Shown: positions 1-5,827 of the stretch, piece after piece
How positions within the stretch are numbered: position 1 is the stretch's first letter
Layout: each line of letters starts with the position of its first letter
Origin: an uncultured Collinsella sp.
GTDB lineage: Bacteria; Actinomycetota; Coriobacteriia; Coriobacteriales; Coriobacteriaceae
NCBI GenBank assembly: GCA_900550835.1
Contig: URTP01000072.1
Span: forward strand, 1 to 10,451
Direction of reading: 5' to 3'
Length of the DNA stretch: 10,451 nucleotides
Notes under the pieces: generated by a model
The model's database searches: none
Told to the model about the DNA's origin: nothing
The model's input: only the letters and a program-made list of their open reading frames with translations
Made by a program: the position numbers and the translations under genes

Positions 1-34
1 AAGCCGGTCAGGTGCTCACCCCAAAGGGATGGGA

Positions 35-310
35 CTACTCTGCGTCCGCGTCGCTGTCCTCTGCCTGCTTCTTCTTGGCAGCAGCGAGCTTGGCCTCGAG
101 CTCAGCGATCTCCTTGTCCTCCTCGGACTGCTCGACCACGACCTCCTCGGCCTGCTTGGTCTCGGCCTTATCGTCGCCCTCCATACCCTCGCGGATATTC
201 TTGACGGTAGAGCCGAGGGACTTGCCGAGCTTCGGCAGGTTCTTGGGCCCGAAGATAATCAGGACAACGACGAGAATAATGATGAGCTCAGGAGCCCTCA
301 GTCCAAACAT
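35..310 (-). CDS. tatA: Sec-independent protein translocase TatA (TatA/E family)
   Basis: TatA subunit of the twin-arginine translocase, which forms the membrane channel component that exports folded proteins carrying an RR signal peptide. The 91-residue product has the family layout: a short N-terminus, one hydrophobic segment at residues 8-20, the hinge FGPKNLP at 20-26 and an amphipathic helix rich in Lys and Gly to about residue 43. A long acidic/Lys-Ala charged tail follows, probably helical at 60-82. The ATG at 310 is chosen because GGAGG lies a few bases upstream and the protein begins at the expected MFGL. The same frame stays open further upstream into the tRNA, but that extension is not coding. 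It has its own promoter, separate from the upstream tRNA. A tatC gene is not in the window; only 34 bases remain before the edge. Identity is confident; TatA versus TatE is not separable here. Confidence 0.93.
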   Translation of the reverse strand: MFGLRAPELIIILVVVLIIFGPKNLPKLGKSLGSTVKNIREGMEGDDKAETKQAEEVVVEQSEEDKEIAELEAKLAAAKKKQAEDSDADAE

Positions 311-346
311 GTAGACCTCCACAATACAGCGAGACAAGCTCGAATG

Positions 347-375
347 AGTATACCGCGGGTATCGCGGTATCACAA
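347..375 (-). promoter_or_regulatory. Sigma-70-type promoter of tatA
   Basis: On the minus strand, TTGTGA (370-375) and TATACT (347-352) are separated by exactly 17 bases, 36 bases upstream of the tatA start codon. The tRNA-Pro terminator sits just upstream, so tatA needs this promoter. The spacer is almost filled by a palindrome (separate entry). Confidence 0.6.
351..369. promoter_or_regulatory. Palindromic candidate operator inside the tatA promoter
   Basis: A perfect 7-bp inverted repeat, TACCGCG-N5-CGCGGTA, fills the space between the -35 and -10 boxes of the tatA promoter. A dimeric repressor bound there would block RNA polymerase. The regulator is unknown and function is inferred from position and symmetry only. 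Confidence 0.4.
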
Positions 376-383
376 CAATAGCT

Positions 384-411
384 AAAAAAAGGGACCGCAA
401 GAAGCGGTCCC
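384..411 (-). terminator. Intrinsic terminator after tRNA-Pro
   Basis: On the minus strand, a perfect 8-bp stem (GGGACCGC / GCGGTCCC at 404-411 and 391-398) with a 5-base loop is followed by seven T residues (384-390). It lies directly 3' of tRNA-Pro and insulates tatA from it. Confidence 0.9.
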
Positions 412-422
412 TCCTCATGCTC

Positions 423-499
423 TGGTCGGGTTGACTGGATTTGAACCAGCGACCCCTGCGTCCCGAACGCAGTGCTCTACCAAACTGAGCCACAACCCG
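423..499 (-). tRNA. tRNA-Pro (anticodon CGG)
   Basis: A 77-base cloverleaf on the minus strand: acceptor CGGGTTG/CAACCCG, D stem GCTC/GAGC, anticodon stem CTGCG/CGCAG with loop TTCGGGA giving anticodon CGG, and T arm GCTGG-TTCAAAT-CCAGT. The discriminator A and the 3' CCA are encoded. It reads the proline codon CCG. It lies 49 bases downstream of ispE and is followed by a strong terminator. Confidence 0.96.
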
Positions 500-510
500 T
501 TAGCTCGACT

Positions 511-519
511 ATAGTAACA
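511..519 (-). promoter_or_regulatory. Extended -10 promoter candidate for tRNA-Pro
   Basis: On the minus strand, TGT-TACTAT matches an extended -10 element about 11 bases upstream of the mature tRNA 5' end. No convincing -35 box is visible at 16-18 bases, so the tRNA might also be co-transcribed with ispE, after which no terminator is seen. Confidence 0.4.
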
Positions 520-548
520 AAGATTTCCGTCGTGTGCTAGAGAAATTT

Positions 549-1445
549 TTACTTCTTTGGCACTTCGATGCGAACCGTGTTGGGAATGAGCTCCGTCGCG
601 CAGGACCACCAGCCGTTTTGCAGGGCAGCGTCGGCAAGCCTTTCGGCCGTGGCGGCGGTGTCGCAAATGGCAAATGAGCAGGCACCCGATCCGCACACAT
701 CTACAGCAACGGTGCCGTCCTGTTTACGCAGCCAATCGAGAACCATTTGAATCTGCGGCTCCATCTGTGCGGAAATGACACCTAGGTTGTTATGGATGAG
801 CGCATATGCCGTCTCGGCATCACCAGCATGCAAGGCAGAAGCTATCGCGCCGGGCTTGTCTGCAGGCACCGGAGCCTCGTCAAAACGTCGATAGGCTTCA
901 ATTGTTGAAACGCTTGCCTCGCGCGGCTTGACCAACACGACGGGCGTTGCGGGCAGCGCGGGATACTCAGTTGCCAGCACGTCTCCCCCACCTACGTAGA
1001 ACGCAAGGCTCGCGTGCAAAAAGAACGGGACGTCAGCACCAATACCCCGCGCAATGTCGTCGAGCGCGGGGTCGGTGCGATCAATTCCCCAGAGCTCCGC
1101 CAAGGCGACAATGACCGCGGCCGCGTCCGTCGAGGGGCCGCCCAAGCCGGCGCACAATGGAATGCGCTTCTCAATCGTCACGCAGATGTTTGCCTCGCAA
1201 CCATAATGCTCGGCCATAGCAACCGCAGCCCGATACGCCGTATTCTTTTGCATGGGAAAATCTGATGCCGGAACCGTCTGGACGGTCAGCGCCTGCGCCG
1301 GCGCGACCGTCACGGAATCGGAAAGACCGACGGCTGCCATCAGGGAATCGACCCTGTGGTAGCCGCGGTCATCGCGCTCGGTATGAACCCCCAGGTAGAG
1401 GTTAATCTTTGCCGGCGCGGAAAGAGTCAGGGACCGATCGGTCAC
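549..1445 (-). CDS. ispE: 4-diphosphocytidyl-2-C-methyl-D-erythritol kinase IspE
   Basis: ATP-dependent kinase that phosphorylates the 2-hydroxyl of CDP-methylerythritol, the fourth step of the MEP isoprenoid pathway, in the cytoplasm. The 298-residue protein has the GHMP-kinase layout: N-terminal PAKINLYL with the catalytic-type Lys13, the ATP-binding loop PLCAGLGGPSTDAA at 96-109, GADVPFFL at 136-143 with the predicted base Asp138, and a C-terminal glycine loop CGSGACSFA at 251-259. The family usually has GLGGGSSDAA and SGSGPT in the two glycine loops, so both are mildly diverged. The start is GTG at 1445, two bases after the veg stop codon, with GAGGAG inside the last veg codons acting as ribosome-binding site. 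Translation is therefore probably coupled to veg. Length is normal for the family. Identity is secure. Confidence 0.95.
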   Translation of the reverse strand: MTDRSLTLSAPAKINLYLGVHTERDDRGYHRVDSLMAAVGLSDSVTVAPAQALTVQTVPASDFPMQKNTAYRAAVAMAEHYGCEANICVTIEKRIPLCAGLGGPSTDAAAVIVALAELWGIDRTDPALDDIARGIGADVPFFLHASLAFYVGGGDVLATEYPALPATPVVLVKPREASVSTIEAYRRFDEAPVPADKPGAIASALHAGDAETAYALIHNNLGVISAQMEPQIQMVLDWLRKQDGTVAVDVCGSGACSFAICDTAATAERLADAALQNGWWSCATELIPNTVRIEVPKK

Positions 1446-1447
1446 CG

Positions 1448-1744
1448 TTAGTGCTCCTCGAGCTGATTGCCGAGCGGGGTAAAAATGTGCTCACCGCTCT
1501 CGGGGTCGAACAGCTCGACCTGCCCGGTGAGGACATCGATATACTGGTAGGACTGACGCGACTTGCGGCCGCGACGTTCGTCAACCTCGACGATAAAGAC
1601 GGCGGGGTGGACGCTCTTGATGGTGCCCATGCGCTCGACGACGCGGGTGCGGCCCATGTTGGCCTTCACCTTGACGCGATCGCCCACCATATCGGTCAGC
1701 TTCTCGTGGATGTCGTCGACGTGATTGACTTCCATCTCTTCCAT
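1448..1744 (-). CDS. veg: Veg family protein (DUF1021)
   Basis: Small Veg-family protein. Bacillus subtilis Veg is a strongly expressed vegetative protein linked to biofilm regulation; the biochemical role is not settled. The sequence shows the family pattern: an N-terminal helix (VDDIHEKLTDMVGDRVKVKANMGRTR), then beta-rich segments with the conserved VFIVEV and SYQYIDVLTGQVEL stretches. The ATG at 1744 is chosen (98 residues) because GGAGG lies 8 bases upstream; an in-frame TTG at 1768 would add eight residues without a ribosome-binding site. It is followed after two bases by ispE, so the two form one unit. veg is also found next to ispE in Firmicutes such as B. subtilis, which supports the call. 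An extended -10 promoter and a small leader hairpin lie upstream. Confidence 0.88.
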   Translation of the reverse strand: MEEMEVNHVDDIHEKLTDMVGDRVKVKANMGRTRVVERMGTIKSVHPAVFIVEVDERRGRKSRQSYQYIDVLTGQVELFDPESGEHIFTPLGNQLEEH

Positions 1745-1771
1745 GAACAGGGCCTCCAGAAGGTGCAATTC

Positions 1772-1790
1772 AAAAAGGGGATAATACCCC
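1772..1790 (-). terminator. Weak terminator-like hairpin in the veg leader
   Basis: On the minus strand GGGG-TATTAT-CCCC is followed at once by TTTTT (A residues at 1772-1776). Its 4-5 bp stem is short for an intrinsic terminator. It lies between the veg promoter and the veg start, so it could attenuate transcription or pause polymerase; this is inference. Confidence 0.3.
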
Positions 1791-1811
1791 TAAGATAGAC
1801 AAAACTCTAAT

Positions 1812-1841
1812 ATTATAGCACCCTGTTGCGACCACGCGCAA
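1812..1841 (-). promoter_or_regulatory. Promoter of the veg-ispE unit
   Basis: On the minus strand, a perfect TATAAT (1812-1817) is preceded by TGC, forming an extended -10. A weak TTGCGC (1836-1841) lies 18 bases upstream. The predicted leader is about 60 bases. A consensus -10 fits the strong vegetative expression known for veg in other bacteria. Confidence 0.65.
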
Positions 1842-1860
1842 GTAGCTAATTTGGCTACTT
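1840..1860 (-). repeat. 7-bp inverted repeat at the end of dtd
   Basis: AAGTAGC and GCTACTT are separated by seven bases, and the repeat overlaps the dtd stop codon. On the minus strand it could form a hairpin but is followed by GCGCG, not T residues, so it is not a canonical terminator. It also lies just upstream of the veg -35 region. Confidence 0.4.
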
Positions 1861-2305
1861 ACAGATTGTCGGTATCGAGGACTATGGTGAATGGACCGTC
1901 GTTGACGAGGTCGACCTTCATGTCGGCGCCGAAGATGCCATGCGCTACGTGCTCGACGTCCTCGCGTACAAGCGTCAGGAAGTACTCGTAGAGCTCGTTG
2001 GCGACATCGGGCGCGCCGGCATCCGTAAACGACGGACGGCGGCCGTGGCGGCAGTCGGCGAACAGCGTGAACTGCGACACCACGAGCACTTCGCCGTCGA
2101 CATCGGCCAGTGCCAAGTTGGTCTTGCCGTTCTCGTCCTCGTTAATGCGCAAGCCCCGGAGCTTGCCCCACAGCTTATCGGCCTCGGCGCGCGTGTCGCC
2201 GTGGCCCACGCCCAGCAGCACCAGATAGCCGCGTCCAATGCGGCCCACGCACTCGCCGTCGACCGTCACGCCGGCGTTGAGCACGCGCTGCACCACCGCA
2301 CGCAC
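1859..2305 (-). CDS. dtd: D-aminoacyl-tRNA deacylase Dtd
   Basis: Hydrolyses D-aminoacyl-tRNA (and Gly-tRNA-Ala), recycling tRNA and keeping D-amino acids out of proteins. The 148-residue length is normal. Visible family motifs are the N-terminal MRAVVQRV, the catalytic SQFTLFAD at 77-84 (Ser77 and Thr80 at the active-site positions) and the C-terminal NDGPFT at 135-140, which corresponds to the cross-subunit Gly-Pro chiral-selectivity motif. The start is GTG at 2305, three bases after the rdgB stop. The ribosome-binding site GAGGAG is made by the last two Glu codons of rdgB, suggesting coupled translation. A Dtd next to murI and murE is sensible in a cell that makes D-glutamate and D-alanine for peptidoglycan, though that link is inference. 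Confidence 0.95.
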   Translation of the reverse strand: MRAVVQRVLNAGVTVDGECVGRIGRGYLVLLGVGHGDTRAEADKLWGKLRGLRINEDENGKTNLALADVDGEVLVVSQFTLFADCRHGRRPSFTDAGAPDVANELYEYFLTLVREDVEHVAHGIFGADMKVDLVNDGPFTIVLDTDNL

Positions 2306-2308
2306 GGC

Positions 2309-2950
2309 CTACTCCTCGCCCGTCAGCTTGGCGGACAGATGCTCGAGCGCGTGGAAACGATGGCTGATGGCGTTCTTCTCGTCCGCCGTGAGCTCGGCCA
2401 TAGTCTTGCCCGGCGTGTCGACCGGCAGGAACAGTGGGTCGTAGCCAAAGCCGTGATCGCCGCGGCCCTCGTGCGCGATAACGCCCTCGCAGGCGCCCTC
2501 GCCATAGGTGACCAGGCCGCCCGTATCGATGAGCGCAACGACGCTCATAAAGCGCGCGGTGCGGTCCTCGTCTGCCACGCCTTCCAGGTTAACGAGCAGC
2601 TTGGCGTTGTTGGCGGCATCGTCGCCATGCACGCCCGCATAGCGTGCGCTATACACGCCCGGCTCGCCGTCCAGCGCGTCGACGACCAAGCCAGAATCGT
2701 CGGCGATGGCCATGAGCCCCGTCTCTTCGACGGCAGCCTGCGCCTTGATGATGGCGTTTTCCAAAAACGTCGTGCCGTTTTCCTCGGGGTCCTCAAAATC
2801 GCCCAGCTGGCCGAGCGCCACAAAGCGAACCTCGGGCATGACCTTGCCCAAAATGGCCTCGATCTCGGTGAGCTTATGGGCGTTGCCCGTTGCCACGACA
2901 ATGGTCGCTGCCGGGTCGAGGGTGTCGATGTCGATCTTCTCAAGTGCCAT
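2309..2950 (-). CDS. rdgB: XTP/dITP diphosphatase (RdgB/HAM1 family)
   Basis: House-cleaning pyrophosphatase that converts XTP, ITP and dITP to monophosphates, preventing their incorporation into nucleic acid. The 213-residue product shows the full family signature: ATGNAHKLTEI at 20-30 (nucleotide-binding loop), ADDSGLVVDAL at 83-93 with the metal/catalytic Asp85, PGVYSARYAG at 97-106, GFGYDPLF at 167-174 and SHR at 196-198 near the C-terminus. It carries about a dozen extra residues before the usual first strand. The ATG at 2950 has AAGGAG eight bases upstream. It is 141 bases downstream of rph, a gap holding a long imperfect hairpin, and 3 bases upstream of dtd. The rph-rdgB order is widespread in Gram-positive bacteria and supports the assignment. 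Confidence 0.96.
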   Translation of the reverse strand: MALEKIDIDTLDPAATIVVATGNAHKLTEIEAILGKVMPEVRFVALGQLGDFEDPEENGTTFLENAIIKAQAAVEETGLMAIADDSGLVVDALDGEPGVYSARYAGVHGDDAANNAKLLVNLEGVADEDRTARFMSVVALIDTGGLVTYGEGACEGVIAHEGRGDHGFGYDPLFLPVDTPGKTMAELTADEKNAISHRFHALEHLSAKLTGEE

Positions 2951-3058
2951 GAGTGGTCTCCTTGTCTCTATAGCAATGCCGCGCCGAGGGCGACGAGGGC
3001 CTCCGCCTCTCCCCTCTCAATCAACGGCAGTCTTATACTTCGACGTTTTCCCAGATAA

Positions 3059-3093
3059 AACCTGCCAAAATTAACATCCCTTTTTGGTAGGTT
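3059..3093 (-). terminator. Possible rph terminator / intergenic hairpin
   Basis: A 12-bp inverted repeat with one mismatched position (3059-3070 against 3082-3093) and an 11-base loop begins inside the rph stop codon. On the minus strand it ends in GGTTTTATC, a poor T tract, so termination is probably partial at best. The position after rph makes it a candidate for lowering rdgB-dtd expression relative to rph. Confidence 0.35.
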
Positions 3094-3817
3094 AGGCGAG
3101 GGCCTGGCGCTGGAGCTCGATGAGCTCGGCGATGCCTTTGTCGCCCAGGTCGAGCAGGGCGTTGAGGCGCTTACGGTCAAAGGGCGCCTGCTCGCCGGTG
3201 CCCTGGAGCTCGATCATCTCACCGGTGTCGGTGGCGACGAGGTTCATGTCGACCTCGGCATGGCTATCCTCGGAATAATCGAGGTCAAGCAGCGTATTGC
3301 CGTCGACAACGCCCATGGAGATTGCAGCCACCTGACCGGTAAGCGGGATGCGCTCGATCTTGCCCGCCTCGACCCACATGGCGAGGGCGTCGTGCAGCGC
3401 CACCCAGGCGCCGGTGATGCTCGCTGTACGCGTGCCGCCATCGGCCTGAATCACATCGCAGTCGACGGTAACGGTGTACTCGCCGAGCGCCTTCATGTTG
3501 ACGACGGTACGCAGGCTGCGGCCAATGAGGCGCTCGATCTCCATGGAGCGACCCTTGCGGTTGGCGTGCTCGCGCTTGCAGCGCTTGCCGGTCGACGCCG
3601 GCAGCATGGCGTATTCCGCGGTCACCCAGCCGGCCTTAGCTCCCTTTCGCCAGCCCGGCACGCCCTCCTCGATAGTGGCGGCGCACAGCACGCGCGTGTC
3701 ACCGAACTCGGCAAAACACGAGCCGTGGGCGTGCCTCATGACGCCACGGGTGAGCTTAACGGGGCGCAACTCGTTGGCGGCGCGGCCGTTGGCGCGGTTG
3801 ACCTGCATGTATTCCAT
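3092..3817 (-). CDS. rph: Ribonuclease PH
   Basis: Phosphorolytic 3'-5' exoribonuclease that trims tRNA 3' ends and helps process other stable RNA. The 241-residue protein has the expected length and motifs: N-terminal NRANGRAANELRPV, EYAMLPASTGKRCKREHA at 68-85, RKGRSMEIERLIGRSLR at 87-103, QADGGTRTASITGA at 124-137 with the phosphate-binding Arg130, and the catalytic acidic stretch LDLDYSED at 177-184. The ATG at 3817 is preferred over an internal ATG three codons later because AAAGGA lies seven bases before it. It is 55 bases downstream of murI in what is probably one transcription unit, and the murI-rph-rdgB order is conserved in many Gram-positives. No lesion like the E. coli K-12 rph frameshift is seen. 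Confidence 0.97.
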   Translation of the reverse strand: MEYMQVNRANGRAANELRPVKLTRGVMRHAHGSCFAEFGDTRVLCAATIEEGVPGWRKGAKAGWVTAEYAMLPASTGKRCKREHANRKGRSMEIERLIGRSLRTVVNMKALGEYTVTVDCDVIQADGGTRTASITGAWVALHDALAMWVEAGKIERIPLTGQVAAISMGVVDGNTLLDLDYSEDSHAEVDMNLVATDTGEMIELQGTGEQAPFDRKRLNALLDLGDKGIAELIELQRQALA

Positions 3818-3872
3818 AGAAATATCCTTTCGGCAGAAGAAGAGGGCAAGTCTTTGGACGGTAACCCTACAT

Positions 3873-4757
3873 CTATTTCAGTTCGTCGATATCAATATGT
3901 TCGATGCTCTTGAGCGGCTGACCAAAGATAAAGCTGCCCGCCACCGCAAACTCGGCAATGTTATCGGCCGTCGTGGCAAAACGATGCTGCGGCTCGGCGG
4001 CGTTGCCCGCCAGCTGCTCGCGGCGCGTGAGGATATCGGTCAGCTCGCGTGTGGTCTCCTCAGCGGAACTCACGACGCGCACCCCAGGCCCCAGCACATG
4101 GCGGATGGGTCCCACCAACAGCGGAAAATGCGTACAGCCGAGCACCACGGTATCGATACCGTGGTCGCGCAGCGGCTCAACCGTGGCACCCACCAGCGCA
4201 CGCACGGCAGGCGTATCGAAGATGTCCTCGTTCTCAAGCCACTGTTCCTGCAGATGTGCACCCGAGGCGAGCTCGTGTTCGACAACCTCGACAAAGCTCG
4301 AGGCAGGACAGCCATATACATCGACGCCGGCATCTAGATCCTGAATGGCGCGCGTGTAGGCGCCCGAGCGAATGGTGAGGTTGGTGGCGAGCACGCCCAC
4401 GCGACGCGAGCGGGTGCTGTTGATTGCCGCACGGGCACCCGGCGCGATCACGCCGATCACGGGAACGTCGAGCACCTGCTGGGCCAGACGCAAGGCCGCA
4501 GCTGTCGCCGTGTTGCAGGCGATGACCATAATCTTGACGTCGTGCTTCGAAAGCCAACGACCCGCCTGCAACGCAAACGAGCGCACCTCATCCTCGGTGC
4601 GGGTTCCATAGGGGCAGCGCTTGGTGTCACCAAAGTAGTAGACGGACTCGTGCGGCAGCGCCGTCGCAATCGCGCGCGCAACCGTCAGACCGCCCAAACC
4701 AGAATCGAACACGCCAATCGGGCGCGTGTCGCCTGCCGGATTCTCGATATCGGACAT
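3873..4757 (-). CDS. murI: Glutamate racemase
   Basis: Cofactor-independent racemase that makes D-glutamate for the second position of the peptidoglycan stem peptide, in the cytoplasm. The 294 residues include IGVFDSGLGGLTV at 14-26 (Asp18 and Ser19 in the active site), GDTKRCPYGTR at 43-53, ACNTA at 80-84 with catalytic Cys81, and GCTHFPLL at 207-214 with catalytic Cys208. Both cysteines of the two-base mechanism are therefore present. The only in-frame start near the conserved N-terminus is ATG at 4757; GAGG is just two bases upstream, an unusually tight ribosome-binding site that may mean low or coupled translation. It follows the HAD gene by 51 bases. Its presence two genes after murE ties this cluster to cell-wall precursor synthesis. 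Confidence 0.96.
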   Translation of the reverse strand: MSDIENPAGDTRPIGVFDSGLGGLTVARAIATALPHESVYYFGDTKRCPYGTRTEDEVRSFALQAGRWLSKHDVKIMVIACNTATAAALRLAQQVLDVPVIGVIAPGARAAINSTRSRRVGVLATNLTIRSGAYTRAIQDLDAGVDVYGCPASSFVEVVEHELASGAHLQEQWLENEDIFDTPAVRALVGATVEPLRDHGIDTVVLGCTHFPLLVGPIRHVLGPGVRVVSSAEETTRELTDILTRREQLAGNAAEPQHRFATTADNIAEFAVAGSFIFGQPLKSIEHIDIDELK

Positions 4758-4808
4758 TACCTCACCAGTCTCTCTCGAAAAGACATGTCCAAGTGCAGCG
4801 ACGCCGCG

Positions 4809-5720
4809 CTACGAACGCGCCGCGACCAGCAGCTCTGCCGTCGCCGCCCAACCGTCGACAATTTTGCCGCGCGTAACGAAAGCGTTCTCGCAAGCAGCCA
4901 AGAACTCGGGCGCGCCGGCGCTCGTCAGGCCATTCTCGACCAAGCAGAACGTGCCCACGTGATCGGCCATGTAGAAGTCGGACTCGGAATCGCCGAGTGC
5001 GAGCGTCTCCTCGCGTTCGATCCCCAGGTGCTCGCAGAAGCGCGCAATGGCAACGCCCTTGTTGAGACCCGCCGGATTGATGTTGAAGGCGCGGCCGTCC
5101 TCGACGCGATCGAGCTCGAGCGTCGTCGGCTTGGACAGGTGAGTCAGATGGCCGTTGCAAGCCCAGATCAGACCGCAACCGGCCTCGTCCAGGATGGCCT
5201 GGACCTCATCGTCGGGCACATCGCCGCGCATGCCGACGGTGACCTCGCGGTACTTGTAGCCGGTCGACATGTCGTTGTGATACTCGATCTTGTGCGGCCA
5301 GCGGGCAAGGATCTTCTCGCACACGCCGGTCTGCTCGATCACCTGGTGCGGAGTAAGGCCGCAGGCGGGGTCGTAAGGCATGTCGCCGGTCAGATACTCC
5401 CAATCGTTGGCTTTGAGGTCGTACATGACCAGGCCACCCATCTCACCAATGTAGGAGTTGAGGCCGAGCACGCGTGCATCCTCGTGGATCATGGTGCGGT
5501 TGCGGCCCGAGGTGGGAACCACTTGGATGCCGGCGCGGGCAAGTGCCACGACAGCCTCGACGAGCTTGGTCGAGGGGTTGCCGTCGTTGTCGCGCAGCAC
5601 GCACGAGCCGGGTGCGAGCATCGTAGCATCCAGGTCGGTAAAGACGTACTTAACCTTGGCCAAGCGCTCGCGCATCTCGCCCGAAAGCTCGGCGACGGTC
5701 GGCAGGGTGTTGTGGGACAT
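4809..5720 (-). CDS. HAD-superfamily hydrolase, Cof/IIB type
   Basis: Predicted Mg-dependent phosphatase of the haloacid dehalogenase superfamily; the substrate is unknown. All four motifs are visible in the 303-residue protein: motif I DLDATML at 29-35 (nucleophile Asp29 and acid/base Asp31, with Ala where most members have Gly), motif II PTSGR at 69-73, motif III Lys221 in NKG, and motif IV GDSESDFYM at 243-251. The roughly 130-residue insert between motifs II and III is the type-IIB cap that sets specificity. The ATG at 5720 has GGAG five bases upstream; an in-frame ATG at 5762 lacks a ribosome-binding site. It sits between murE and murI in the same direction, so a sugar-phosphate or cell-wall-related substrate is possible but only by association. 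Confidence 0.85.
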   Translation of the reverse strand: MSHNTLPTVAELSGEMRERLAKVKYVFTDLDATMLAPGSCVLRDNDGNPSTKLVEAVVALARAGIQVVPTSGRNRTMIHEDARVLGLNSYIGEMGGLVMYDLKANDWEYLTGDMPYDPACGLTPHQVIEQTGVCEKILARWPHKIEYHNDMSTGYKYREVTVGMRGDVPDDEVQAILDEAGCGLIWACNGHLTHLSKPTTLELDRVEDGRAFNINPAGLNKGVAIARFCEHLGIEREETLALGDSESDFYMADHVGTFCLVENGLTSAGAPEFLAACENAFVTRGKIVDGWAATAELLVAARS

Positions 5721-5827
5721 GGTTACTCCGTTTACGTAGAAGGGTTTGGGCTTGGACGGCATGTTTTGATTGAGGGAACACGTTTATGGCGACAGCGCAC
5801 TCAGGGCGCCTTCGCCATCATGGTTCA

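Noticed and set aside
1..34. Possible start of a downstream gene such as tatC
   Set aside because: The GTG and TTG candidates on the minus strand meet stop codons at once; nothing can be assigned in these 34 bases.
311..493. Upstream extension of the tatA frame
   Set aside because: It runs through the terminator and the tRNA-Pro gene; the ATG at 310 has a good ribosome-binding site and gives the canonical TatA N-terminus.
1940..3058. Long plus-strand open frame of 372 codons
   Set aside because: It is antisense to dtd and rdgB, which have full family motifs. Long opposite frames are common in GC-rich genes and this one shows low-complexity, motif-free sequence.
5763..5827. GC-rich inverted repeat between murE and the HAD gene as a terminator
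   Set aside because: The stem is interrupted and is followed by ATAAACG rather than T residues; read-through from murE is more likely.
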